From Paenibacillus sp. FSL R7-0204 (lineage in GTDB: Bacteria; Bacillota; Bacilli; Paenibacillales; Paenibacillaceae): a stretch of DNA of 64,000 nt. Below the pieces are notes generated by a model. It saw nothing but the letters and a program-made list of their open reading frames with translations. It had not been told where the DNA came from and ran no database searches. Numbering within the stretch: the stretch's first letter is position 1; each line of letters starts with the position of its first letter. The stretch is from assembly GCF_038002225.1 (NCBI RefSeq), contig NZ_JBBOCA010000001.1, forward strand, positions 4,030,001-4,094,000, in the 5' to 3' direction. This document shows, one piece after another, positions 8,067 to 16,370 of the stretch. The position numbers and the translations under genes are program-made.

Positions 8067-10397
8067 CTAAGCCTCCTTGATATGCCCGGCGATTGGTAAG
8101 GTCTGGATGCCGGAAATGCCTAACTTGGTAGCGGCAACGACACAGCCTGCAATTAGCAGTGGCGAAATGAAATAGACAAACCACGGGTTTACCGCGAAAC
8201 GGAAGGCTGCTGCACCGAAGGAAGACACGATTGCCACGCCAACAAGCTCTCCCAGCGTATTGGCCAAAAGCGTACCAGTGATGACACCCAGCACCAGCAC
8301 GGTAATGGAACGCGAAAGATACTGCCTGCGAATATCCCTGCAAGTGAAGCCAATAGATTTCAATATCGCAATGAGATAACGGTCCTTCGTCACCAGCATC
8401 CTCATAAACAGCGTTGTTACCAGCAGTGTGAGCAGAGCAGTTGCCACAGTAGCGACAATGGATGCCTTTTGTATAGCCTTGCGCATAGGACCGAGCATCT
8501 GCCCGATGGTCTCGTCGATCCCGGTAATTTTGGCGGAGGGGAATTGTTCCCGGTACTGTAATATTGCCGCCTGAACACTCTGACGGTCACGGAACGTAAC
8601 CGCAACCCCGATGCTAAGAATCTCCCCGTGTTGCATATTAAAATTTGCCTGTGCTGTACGCCCGCCGTTCGTAACATCGGAGTAAATCCCGCACACCTTC
8701 AGGTGCTTCTCCGTGCCGTCAACAATAACAATGAGTTCATCCCCAACATTCTGTTCAAGGTCTTCCGCATTCAGTACCGAGAGAGCGATCTCTGCTTCCG
8801 CTTGCGGCGCACGGCCTTTGGAGTACGTAATTGGAAAAGCGGCATAGTCCCCGAAAGTCACCCGCAGCTTCTCTAGCGTTCCTTCATCCGTTCTTCTCTC
8901 TAGCATCCGGCTGGTGAATAATCTATATTTCTCAACGTTCTTATCTTCATTAAGCCGAGCTGCAACCTCCTCCGCCTTCCCCTGAACATCCTCCACCTGT
9001 GTCCGCAGCACTCCGATATTCACGTCGCTGATGCCCATACCCATATTGGTGATGAAGCCGGGGGCAGAGATCGTACGGCTGATATTGTACGGCACAATCA
9101 TAATGAATGAAGAGATGACCAGCACCATCGTCATGGTTACATACAGCTTTTTACGGGATAGCACATCCTTGATGCCTAAAAAGATATTTCGGGTAAACAG
9201 CCTGTTGTGACTCAGCCGGAAGCTTCTGCCCGGTTTCGAGGATTCGCGCGATGCGCCGAACCTCACCGCCTGCGCCGGGGAGATGTTACGGAAGCGCTGC
9301 AGCACACCATTCACATATAGCATGACCACCACGAAGATGAGCACTGCCCCCGCAAGCCCGCAGAGCAATCCGGGGAACCGGCTCCCGCTATCGCCCATGT
9401 ACAGACGTATATTTTGCATAAAAGGCATTTGGAGCGGCAGAGAAGCCAGGAAGCCTAGCACACATGCCGCACCCGTGACCGCACCGTATTTCGCAAGGTA
9501 AAACTTCTTAATCTGTGATACCCGTATCCCGATGGCCTTCATTACGCCTATTTCCTTATAATCCTCTTCAATCGTTGCCAGTAGCGTAAAACGGATGCAC
9601 AAGAATGCCACGATGATGACCAGAATGCCGATCAACACCAGCACAGCAATCATAATGCCGTCCGTAATGCCGTTAATCAGCTTCACTTGATTGTACGTGA
9701 TAGCAGGCGGACCGTTGGCCGGGAGACCCGCATCCAGATACGCTGCCTCAAAAGCCGGATAGTTAACCCTCTCAGACAGCCGGAATTCAATCAGGTGCTC
9801 TAATTGTCCGAACTCACTGACCCTCTCGAAATCCGCCGGGCTCACAAGGAACCGCTTGGAGCTTACCAGCGCCGCGTTCATGGTCGAATCCCGCAAAAAC
9901 CCCGCAACGTGGAAGGAAATACCATGGATCTTCACTGTATCTCCAAGTACTGCCTTTCCTTCCTGCCTGTAATAGACAGGGACATAGATTTCACCGTCAG
10001 CAGGATGGATCACCTTACCGTTTAAGTCCAGCAGGTAGTCGAATTTCTTGCCCTGTACGGAAAGACCGTTGTCCTGAATGCTTCCAGCAAGCGTATCGTT
10101 CCCGATCACAATCTCTGCACCCTCGATATTGAGGAACTCCAGCACCTGATATTCCTCAACACTTCCATTCGTGTCCGCGAAGTGCCGCAACTGGTCCATA
10201 TCAACCTTGCCGGTGTGCATCTGCATGAAATGGAGTGCCTTCGCCGATCGAAGCATGTTATTCATCGCGCCGGACAGATTTACGGTCAGCGATGCGGCGA
10301 GCGAGGTTAGCATGGCGGCAACGAGGATGAATGCCATAATCGTGCCGGTGGTCAGCTTGCTTTTTCGCAGATCATTTTTGATAATTTGTAGATACAT
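8067..10397 (-). CDS. ABC transporter permease with two FtsX domains
   Basis: The membrane protein (776 aa) begins with one membrane segment followed by a large extracytoplasmic domain. It then has a three-helix FtsX block (ITDGIMIAVLVLIGILVIIVA onward), a second single segment (KLYVTMTMVLVISSFIMIVPYN) with another extracytoplasmic domain, and a C-terminal FtsX block. This is the two-half arrangement of large FtsX/LolE-like exporters, not the 10-segment BceB form with one big loop. Likely roles are antimicrobial peptide or lipid extrusion, inferred only from the sensor/regulator pair in the same operon. Start ATG 10397 is behind GGAGGAG. Confidence 0.88.
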   Translation of the reverse strand: MYLQIIKNDLRKSKLTTGTIMAFILVAAMLTSLAASLTVNLSGAMNNMLRSAKALHFMQMHTGKVDMDQLRHFADTNGSVEEYQVLEFLNIEGAEIVIGNDTLAGSIQDNGLSVQGKKFDYLLDLNGKVIHPADGEIYVPVYYRQEGKAVLGDTVKIHGISFHVAGFLRDSTMNAALVSSKRFLVSPADFERVSEFGQLEHLIEFRLSERVNYPAFEAAYLDAGLPANGPPAITYNQVKLINGITDGIMIAVLVLIGILVIIVAFLCIRFTLLATIEEDYKEIGVMKAIGIRVSQIKKFYLAKYGAVTGAACVLGFLASLPLQMPFMQNIRLYMGDSGSRFPGLLCGLAGAVLIFVVVMLYVNGVLQRFRNISPAQAVRFGASRESSKPGRSFRLSHNRLFTRNIFLGIKDVLSRKKLYVTMTMVLVISSFIMIVPYNISRTISAPGFITNMGMGISDVNIGVLRTQVEDVQGKAEEVAARLNEDKNVEKYRLFTSRMLERRTDEGTLEKLRVTFGDYAAFPITYSKGRAPQAEAEIALSVLNAEDLEQNVGDELIVIVDGTEKHLKVCGIYSDVTNGGRTAQANFNMQHGEILSIGVAVTFRDRQSVQAAILQYREQFPSAKITGIDETIGQMLGPMRKAIQKASIVATVATALLTLLVTTLFMRMLVTKDRYLIAILKSIGFTCRDIRRQYLSRSITVLVLGVITGTLLANTLGELVGVAIVSSFGAAAFRFAVNPWFVYFISPLLIAGCVVAATKLGISGIQTLPIAGHIKEA

Positions 10398-10430
10398 GTC
10401 ACTCCTCCGTCTATTTGTGTCCTTACAGAT

Positions 10431-11549
10431 TTAGCCTTTGGGAAAACTGAGGACGAACTCCTTGGTGTAAGGCGGAGCTGCGTCCAATACACTAACCCCG
10501 CCGGAATGCTGTTCCATCACCTTGTGCACAATAGACAGCCCGAGCCCGGTTCCACTGCTGGCGCTTCTTGAAGCGCTGCCGGATACAAACGGCTCGAACA
10601 GATTGCCGGCGATGGCCTCCGGGATCGCAGCTCCATTATCGGCAATATGGATTGTAGTCCGGTTAGGTTCATCCGTTAATCCCACATATAACAGGCTGCC
10701 TGAAGGGTTATGGCGGATTGCATTGGCCAGCAGATTGCCGATGGCCCGGCTTATTTCCAGCGGGTCTGCCATGTAAAATACTGACTGGTCCGGTAATTGC
10801 AGCTCTAAGCTCATCTGCTTGCTTTCGATTTCACCAAATAAAGCCGCGCAAGATACCCGAAGTAGCTCTACAAGGTCAACCTTCGCTAAGTTCAACTGGT
10901 AACCGGGCGCACCCAGTTTGGAGTAGGCCAGCAGTTGGTCAATCAACTGGTTCATCTGCCCCGATTTCGCTTGGATCGCCAGATGGTATTCCCGTTGTTT
11001 GTCAGGCTCCTCAACCAACCCGCCTGCCAAGGCCCCGGCATAGCCGGAGATTGTTGTCATGGGAGTTCTCAGATCATGGGCGATGTGTGAGAACAGCTGC
11101 ATCCGCTCACTCTCCATGTTCATCCGCTGTTCTTCGGCATCCGTAAGCCTCTGCGCCATATAATTGAACGCATCCCGCATTTCTCCAAATTCCGTTTCCG
11201 TCTCAAAATCCAGCCTGGTATTCAAATGGCCCGAGGTCACCGCCTTGAACCCTTCTTCCATCTTCCTTACAGGCTCCATAAGCTTCCTGTTCATTCCGCG
11301 CCCGAACAAGGAAATCCCGATAAAATACACAGCAACGGTAATAAGAATCCAGATCACGGACAACGTAACCTGAAGCGATTCCGTTCCCTTGGCCAGCGGG
11401 GAAGAGGCCAGCTCCGCGAAGTTCATCCCATTCTTCCATGTCAACAGGCCAAACAATAGTTCCAGGACCAGCAGCGTCAGCGCTATGCCGAAGGTGTAGC
11501 CTATGAATCTGCGCATGATGACTCTTCTGAAGCTGCGCTTGTTCTTCAT
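10431..11549 (-). CDS. Sensor histidine kinase of the ABC-transporter operon
   Basis: The kinase (372 aa) has two membrane segments (about residues 13-37 and 60-82) enclosing a loop of only about 22 residues. A HAMP linker follows, then a HisKA box SHIAHDLRTP with the phospho-accepting H158, and an ATPase domain with N (NLLANAIRHN), G1 (DNGAAIP) and G2 (GTGLGLS) boxes. The loop is too small for a classic ligand domain, so sensing is probably within the membrane or via the adjacent permease. Its ATG overlaps the regulator's TGA (ATGA), indicating coupled translation. Confidence 0.92.
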   Translation of the reverse strand: MKNKRSFRRVIMRRFIGYTFGIALTLLVLELLFGLLTWKNGMNFAELASSPLAKGTESLQVTLSVIWILITVAVYFIGISLFGRGMNRKLMEPVRKMEEGFKAVTSGHLNTRLDFETETEFGEMRDAFNYMAQRLTDAEEQRMNMESERMQLFSHIAHDLRTPMTTISGYAGALAGGLVEEPDKQREYHLAIQAKSGQMNQLIDQLLAYSKLGAPGYQLNLAKVDLVELLRVSCAALFGEIESKQMSLELQLPDQSVFYMADPLEISRAIGNLLANAIRHNPSGSLLYVGLTDEPNRTTIHIADNGAAIPEAIAGNLFEPFVSGSASRSASSGTGLGLSIVHKVMEQHSGGVSVLDAAPPYTKEFVLSFPKG

Positions 11550-12232
11550 GGATGCACCTCCAGCCGATAGCCTAATCCCCGCACGGTTCCAATGGATACC
11601 CCGCTGCCGCCGGGAAGCTTGCCGCGCAGCTTACTGATAGCCACCATCACCGTATTGTCATCCACGATGGCCGTATCCTGCCATGCCGCTTCATACAGCT
11701 GCTGCTTGGTGTATACGCGACCCGGGCTTTGCATAAACAGCTTCATCATATTAAATTCGGTAGCGGTAAGGTGAATGGTCGCGTTGCCCCGGCTGAGACC
11801 GCAAGCAGAAACGTCCATACAGAGTTCCCCTACCATCAGCACCGGCGCTGCGGAATCTGTAGCACCGCCGCTATAGCGGCGTAATTGGGCTTTAATTCGC
11901 GCTAATATCTCCAATGGGTCAAACGGCTTAGTCACATAATCATCCGCGCCAAGGTCAAGCCCCAGAATTTTCTCGTGATTCTCTGTCTTGGCACTGACGA
12001 CGATAATGGGAAGATTACTGTGCTCTCTCAAGCCCTTAATTAGCTGATAGCCGTCAAGCTCCGGCATCATAATGTCGATGACAGCCAGATCAACCCGTGC
12101 AGCTGCAGCCTGCTTCAGTGCTTCCCGACCGTTGCCGGCCTGGATCACGGTATATCCGTCCTTTTCAACATACAGGCGCAACAGCTCCCGGATCTCCTTC
12201 TCATCGTCCACAATCAGAATCGTTTGGTTCAT
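11546..12232 (-). CDS. OmpR/PhoB-type response regulator
   Basis: The receiver domain spans residues 1-115, with the acidic pocket D9-D10, the phosphorylation site D53 (VIDIMMPELDG) and K104-type VTKPF. A winged-helix DNA-binding domain follows, ending in VRGLGYRLEVHP. It is the first gene of the regulator-kinase-permease-ATPase operon. I chose ATG 12232; the adjacent ATG at 12235 is equally possible, as both sit behind GGAGAGG. A longer in-frame start at 12277 lacks a ribosome site. It probably controls its own transporter operon. Confidence 0.93.
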   Translation of the reverse strand: MNQTILIVDDEKEIRELLRLYVEKDGYTVIQAGNGREALKQAAAARVDLAVIDIMMPELDGYQLIKGLREHSNLPIIVVSAKTENHEKILGLDLGADDYVTKPFDPLEILARIKAQLRRYSGGATDSAAPVLMVGELCMDVSACGLSRGNATIHLTATEFNMMKLFMQSPGRVYTKQQLYEAAWQDTAIVDDNTVMVAISKLRGKLPGGSGVSIGTVRGLGYRLEVHP

Positions 12233-12357
12233 CATTTCACCTCTCCTCCCGGCCATCCCGCAAGGCCGTAAGTTCATTATGTTAGCCCTACCTTTCAGTA
12301 AAACACGGGTTACCTTAACATTGCCTTAAGATTTATCATAGGAAGCGGCTGTCTAAG

Positions 12358-12402
12358 CCAAAAAGCGGCATTCCCCATCACCGGATGGTAGAAATGCCGC
12401 TT
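12358..12402 (-). terminator. Rho-independent terminator of the flavodiiron operon
   Basis: On the minus strand AAGCGGCATT (12402-12393) pairs with AATGCCGCTT (12372-12363) and is followed by a T-run. It lies 20 nt after the Crp/Fnr stop. Confidence 0.85.
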
Positions 12403-12421
12403 AGCCTATCTTTAACTCCCC

Positions 12422-13132
12422 TTATATTCCCATGAACCGCTCCACACCTGCCGGGTCCATGACGACCATCTGCTTGTTGCCGATCAGCTTGATCAGGCCG
12501 GAATCCTCGAATCGGGAGAACTTCCTGCTGATCGTCTCGCGGGTCACTCCGACATAACTGGCCAGCTCTTCGCGGGACAGCGGCAGGTCGATGTGTACGC
12601 GTCCGCCGTGCGGCTTGCCGTATTTCTCACTCAGTTCCATGATCATATAAGCGATCCGGATTTCCGGGTCCTTGGTCGCCAGGCTCTGCGCCAGATTCTC
12701 GGTGTGGGCGAGGCGTTTGGTTAAGCTTTTGAGCAGACGCAGGGAGATGTCGGGGTTCTCGGTCATTAACTGCTCCATATCGCTGCGGGTCAGCAGGCAG
12801 ATATTGGTGTCTTTCAGCGCATACGCACTGAAGTTGCTAAGCTCATCGCTGTTGAAGATACTGAGTTCCCCGAAGAAATCCCCATTCGTCAGGATATGCA
12901 GAATCTGTTCCTTCCCTTCGGGTGTAATCTTGGATAACTTCACATGTCCCTGTTGAATAATGTACAGCGTATCGGACGGCGCTCCTTCGAGAATTAACGG
13001 CTGCCCCTTGGTGAATTTGCGGTGCTTAATCATTGCGCTGATCCGGGTAAGATCCTCATCGGTCAGCGCGGCAAAAATAGGTACCTTGCGTGTACAAGGT
13101 TCAGCGGCGTGCTGGCAGGAATGCTCTTTCAT
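12422..13132 (-). CDS. Crp/Fnr-family transcription regulator, last gene of the flavodiiron operon
   Basis: The protein (236 aa) has a cyclic-nucleotide-binding-like domain (about residues 17-135), a dimerisation helix and a helix-turn-helix VTRETISRKFSRF. The E..SR arrangement there is the one FNR uses to read TTGAT half-sites. The N terminus has two cysteines (C6, C13) seven residues apart. Cysteines in that position could hold a redox or metal centre, but two are fewer than the four of classic FNR. The start ATG 13132 follows GGGGGAA; the longer frame to 13300 overlaps rubredoxin and is rejected. It is 46 nt after rubredoxin, so it probably senses the redox or NO state that the operon handles. 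Confidence 0.9.
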   Translation of the reverse strand: MKEHSCQHAAEPCTRKVPIFAALTDEDLTRISAMIKHRKFTKGQPLILEGAPSDTLYIIQQGHVKLSKITPEGKEQILHILTNGDFFGELSIFNSDELSNFSAYALKDTNICLLTRSDMEQLMTENPDISLRLLKSLTKRLAHTENLAQSLATKDPEIRIAYMIMELSEKYGKPHGGRVHIDLPLSREELASYVGVTRETISRKFSRFEDSGLIKLIGNKQMVVMDPAGVERFMGI

Positions 13133-13178
13133 ACCGTTCCCCCTGTAATGTGAAATGTGGAGCTTCATCCTTAATCCT

Positions 13179-13361
13179 CTAGTGGGCAATTGTGTTCTTC
13201 TCTTCAACCGGAACGAAGTGGCTGGTGTCCTCCCCGCAGACCGGGCAGACCCAGTCTTCAGGCAAATCTTCAAAGGCTGTGCCGGCTGCGACATCCTCAT
13301 CGGGATCGCCTACTGCCGGATTATAGATGTAGCCGCAAGGGGTACAGATGTATTTTTTCAT
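13179..13361 (-). CDS. Rubredoxin
   Basis: This 60-residue single-iron electron carrier has both knuckles, CTPCGY near the N terminus and CPVCGED in the second half, and the family's usual aromatic core (Y4, Y11, W37). It would pass electrons from the FAD reductase (13388-14602) to the flavodiiron protein (14619-15857), both directly upstream in the same orientation. The start ATG 13361 follows GGAG-CTGATAACG. The tail EEKNTIAH is slightly longer than the minimal 52-54 residue form. Confidence 0.96.
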   Translation of the reverse strand: MKKYICTPCGYIYNPAVGDPDEDVAAGTAFEDLPEDWVCPVCGEDTSHFVPVEEKNTIAH

Positions 13362-13387
13362 CGTTATCAGCTCCTAATAGGTTATGT

Positions 13388-14602
13388 TTAGTTCAATCTG
13401 AACTGGACTTCGGCCATAATATCTGTAATACTCCTGCCGTCAAGCTGAATCCCCGACAGAGAGGTTCCCTGCTCAATAGCAGCCTTGTAGGTCAAGGACG
13501 CAGCTGCTCCCTGCCAGGAGATCGCACCAGTAATAATGCTGTCTGTCACAAAGATACGTGTATAGGCACCGTTCTCTTCTCCGCATACCGTCCGGTCGCA
13601 GAACCGCTCATCTGTGCCGCCAATGGCGAATAGAGAACTCCCGAACGCGTTAAACAAAGTAACCGGAACGGCTCTGCGGTATACCGTCAGAGTGTCTGCC
13701 ATATTGCTTCCGGCAATTTTGCCCTGTTCAATCGCTCCGCCCCACAGTCCTTCCACCAGCCCGCCATACTCGGCAACGTCACCGGCTGCATAAATGTTCG
13801 GATCACTGGTCTGCAGATGTTCATTGACAATAATGCCCTGGCCGACCTCAATATTCGAGCCGTTGACAAGGTCCGTATTCGGGACAATGCCGATGGAGTA
13901 GACCACATGATCGCAGGGGAAGCTGGAGCCGTCCTTCAGTGCTACCCCAGTAACAGAATCAGTTCCCTCTATAGAAGACACACCTGCTTGCAGCATCACC
14001 TTCACTCCCGATTGCTCAAGCGTCTGCTTCAGTCTGTCAGAAGAGTAACTGTCCAGTTGTCTGCCCATCAGGGAAGGCGCTGCTTCGACCACGGTCACTT
14101 GATGTCCCGCTTCGTGAAGCGCCCAGGCCGTCTCAATGCCCTGCACTCCACCGCCGATCACGGTCACGCGGCTGCCGTCCCTCAGGCTGTCTTTCAGCCG
14201 GTCTGCATCGGAGAGACCCCGGATCGTATGGACGTTGGCGAGTCCGGCACCTTCAATGGATAATGCGCGGTTCTTCGCTCCCATGCAGAGCAGCAGCTTA
14301 TGATATTCCACGCACTGGCCGTCCTCTGTCTCTACCGTTTGCCGCTCCGGGTGGACAGACTGGATACGGGTTGAGGTCTTAACCGTTATGCGGTTATCGC
14401 GGTACCATTTCTCCTTCTTGATCAGTACCTTCTCGCTGTGCAGATCAGTGAACAGGCCTTTGGTCAGCTTAATCCGGTTGTAGGGAAGCCCGCTTTCCTC
14501 CCCGAGAATCGATATTTCGGATTCCGCGTCCTGATCGCGGATCGCTTTGGCGGCATGGACGGCGGTTACACCGCCCCCAACGATTACATAATGCTTCGTC
14601 AT
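13388..14602 (-). CDS. NAD(P)H:rubredoxin reductase (NorW-like FAD oxidoreductase)
   Basis: The protein (404 aa) is a pyridine nucleotide-disulfide oxidoreductase without the redox disulfide. FAD-binding YVIVGGGVTAVHAA is at the N terminus, NAD-binding VTVIGGGVQGIETA in the middle, and the second FAD motif is NIYAAGDVAEY. It takes electrons from NAD(P)H and, by context, reduces the rubredoxin encoded 26 bp downstream, which feeds the flavodiiron protein encoded 16 bp upstream. A C-terminal extension of about 70 residues resembles that of NirB/NorW-type reductases. The start ATG 14602 follows AGGGAGGAGG; the longer frame to 14662 would run into the preceding gene. Confidence 0.93.
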   Translation of the reverse strand: MTKHYVIVGGGVTAVHAAKAIRDQDAESEISILGEESGLPYNRIKLTKGLFTDLHSEKVLIKKEKWYRDNRITVKTSTRIQSVHPERQTVETEDGQCVEYHKLLLCMGAKNRALSIEGAGLANVHTIRGLSDADRLKDSLRDGSRVTVIGGGVQGIETAWALHEAGHQVTVVEAAPSLMGRQLDSYSSDRLKQTLEQSGVKVMLQAGVSSIEGTDSVTGVALKDGSSFPCDHVVYSIGIVPNTDLVNGSNIEVGQGIIVNEHLQTSDPNIYAAGDVAEYGGLVEGLWGGAIEQGKIAGSNMADTLTVYRRAVPVTLFNAFGSSLFAIGGTDERFCDRTVCGEENGAYTRIFVTDSIITGAISWQGAAASLTYKAAIEQGTSLSGIQLDGRSITDIMAEVQFRLN

Positions 14603-14618
14603 GTTCGCTTCCTCCTCC

Positions 14619-15857
14619 CTAGATTGAACTGAGCAGCAGATCCGAGACAAATTCGGTTGCATGCTTAATCTTCTGGACCTTCTCAGGCTCTCTTGGAGAG
14701 AATCTCACCCTGACGGGGAACTCCACATGGGTCATGCCGGTGGTTTTGATCACCTCAGAGGTGCTCTGTACAATCATATTCGTTCCGTTCAGGTAATCCT
14801 GAATGACTTCGATCGCTTCTCCGCTCCAGCCGTAGGAGCCAAACGCCGTAGCAAGCTTGCCTTCCAGATTCATCTCCTGCATACCCTTCAGCACTTCCTC
14901 CAGGTTCCCGATCATATCCGCATACTTTGTGGAGCTGCCGATGAAGACGGCGTCTGCCGACTCGATGCTGTGCAGGATGTCTACAGTGCTGCTTTTATCT
15001 GCGTTCCAGACTTCAGTCTCAATGTTGTTCTCCTTCAGGCAATTCTCAATGATCGCGGCCATCTTCTTCGTACTGTTCTTGATGGTGGTGTAGACAATGA
15101 CAGCCTTCTTCCCCTGATTGGTCTCCCGGCTCATTGTGGCGTACAGCCCGATGAACTTAGGAATGTCCTCGCGGATCAGGAACCCGTGGGATGGCGCAAT
15201 CATACGGATCTCCAGATCCTTCACTGCTTCCAGCAGCGTTCTTACATATCTTCTGTGCGGGTGGATAATCGCTGCATAATAGCCTTTGTAATCTTCGGTA
15301 ATATCGAAGCCTGCTTCATCGCTGAACAGATTGTCCACCGCCACATGTGTGCTGAATATATCGCAAGGGAACAGAATCTTATCTTCCACACAGTACGTAA
15401 TCATCGTTTCTGCCGTGTGGAGGTACGGCGTTTCTTTGAACAGCAGTGTTTTTCCTCCGATATCCAGCGTATCCCCGTCTTTGACAACCAGGAAGTTCCG
15501 GCTGTGCAGCTTGTACATTTCCTGTAGCTCCGGTACAGCAATTTCGGTACATACGATAGTAGCATTCAGCGCCTGCGCAGCCAGAGCCGCAAGTCCGCCG
15601 GAGTGATCAGGCTCCGTATGGTTAATGACGATGTAGTGAATATCCATAAGATCAATCATTTCGGCGAGACACTCGGCATATTCTCGGCCAAATTCCATAT
15701 CCACGGTATCGATTACGGTCGGCTTGCCGGTTTTGAGGAGATAGGAATTATAGGTGGTGCCCTTGGCGAGAATCAGGCGGTGGAACGGAACTTCACGGTT
15801 GTCTATTTTGCCTACCCAGTGGATGCCCTCGGCGATTTGTCTGGTTTGTGTACTCAT
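14619..15857 (-). CDS. Flavodiiron protein (FprA-type NO/O2 reductase)
   Basis: The enzyme (412 aa) reduces nitric oxide to N2O and/or O2 to water at a non-heme diiron site. The N-terminal beta-lactamase-like domain has all expected iron ligands: H80-x-E82-x-D84-H85 (NHTEPDHSGG), H146 (PYLHTAE), D165 (PCDIF) and H223 (APSHG). The C-terminal flavodoxin domain (about residues 250-400) binds FMN (VYTTIKNSTKK, GSYGWSGEA). No fused rubredoxin is present (class A); a separate rubredoxin is in the operon. The start ATG 15857 follows GGAGG. A Fur-type box lies 25-39 bp upstream of the start. Confidence 0.95.
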   Translation of the reverse strand: MSTQTRQIAEGIHWVGKIDNREVPFHRLILAKGTTYNSYLLKTGKPTVIDTVDMEFGREYAECLAEMIDLMDIHYIVINHTEPDHSGGLAALAAQALNATIVCTEIAVPELQEMYKLHSRNFLVVKDGDTLDIGGKTLLFKETPYLHTAETMITYCVEDKILFPCDIFSTHVAVDNLFSDEAGFDITEDYKGYYAAIIHPHRRYVRTLLEAVKDLEIRMIAPSHGFLIREDIPKFIGLYATMSRETNQGKKAVIVYTTIKNSTKKMAAIIENCLKENNIETEVWNADKSSTVDILHSIESADAVFIGSSTKYADMIGNLEEVLKGMQEMNLEGKLATAFGSYGWSGEAIEVIQDYLNGTNMIVQSTSEVIKTTGMTHVEFPVRVRFSPREPEKVQKIKHATEFVSDLLLSSI

Positions 15858-15881
15858 TTGTGTTAGCCTCCAATATTTAAT

Positions 15882-15896
15882 TGATAATCCTTATCA
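15882..15896 (-). promoter_or_regulatory. Fur-type box in the flavodiiron operon promoter
   Basis: TGATAATCCTTATCA matches the 7-1-7 Fur consensus TGATAATNATTATCA in all specified positions but one. It lies 25 bp upstream of the flavodiiron start. Weak promoter words on the minus strand (TTGCTG, 17 bp, AATATT) would flank it, so a bound repressor would block transcription. Confidence 0.65.
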
Positions 15897-16100
15897 GCAA
15901 CCTCATTCTATTACGCCAGCTGCTTAAAAAGGAGGATTCAAATCAAATTCCGGAAGTTTGTGATAGCTTTCGTTTGGCCTACTCTTAATGTAGCCGATTC
16001 CGCAGAAGAAGGGGTGCGTGTGATCACAGGCGGAGAGAGAAATCTAATTTAAGTGGATTTGAGCAACTGCTATCTAGTTCGTACTTGTAGGTTTTCGGTT

Positions 16101-16294
16101 ATGGGGACAGCCGTGACTCCAGAGAATGTTTGGCCCTCCGGCCGCTGTTGTCCCCAGATTTCTTGATTAAACCGCTAATCGCGGTAGAAATCCGGTGACA
16201 AAGGCGGACGCTACCGCTCCTACAGTTCCAAAATTCTCCTCCGCCACTTTTCTCTTTTTCGTATATTTTCAAGTTCAATTTATATAGTGTTTGC
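16101..16294. repeat. Dispersed intergenic repeat, full copy A
   Basis: This element of about 190 bp fills most of the 503-bp gap 15858-16360. It contains an imperfect hairpin (arms 16142-16162 and 16187-16207) and then GCTACCGCTCCTACAGTTCC, which is shared exactly with copy B at 36270-36441. Its right end AAGTTCAATTTATATAG is shared exactly with copy C at 46411-46520. No open reading frame is conserved. Confidence 0.8.
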
Positions 16295-16337
16295 CTGACA
16301 AGGTTGGCATATTAAGTACCTTATCTCCATCGCTATC

Positions 16338-16370
16338 AAAAAAAGCCGATCTCTATAAGATCAGCTTTTC
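16338..16370 (-). terminator. Terminator of the methyltransferase gene
   Basis: On the minus strand AAAGCTGATCT pairs with AGATCGGCTTT around a TATAG loop and runs into a TTTTTTT tract. The stop codon of the gene lies inside the stem. Confidence 0.85.

Noticed and set aside
8067..10397. BceB-type bacitracin permease
   Set aside because: It has two FtsX blocks and two extracytoplasmic domains rather than ten helices with one large loop.
14661..15527. 288-aa plus-strand frame
   Set aside because: It is the exact reverse of the flavodiiron gene, which has all family motifs; no ribosome site.
15882..15896. FNR box for the operon's Crp/Fnr protein
   Set aside because: The dyad reads TGATAAT-C-CTTATCA, a 7-1-7 Fur-type layout; the TTGAT-N4-ATCAA spacing does not fit.
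16101..16294. Insertion sequence
   Set aside because: No transposase frame and no clear terminal inverted repeats; it is a short dispersed element only.
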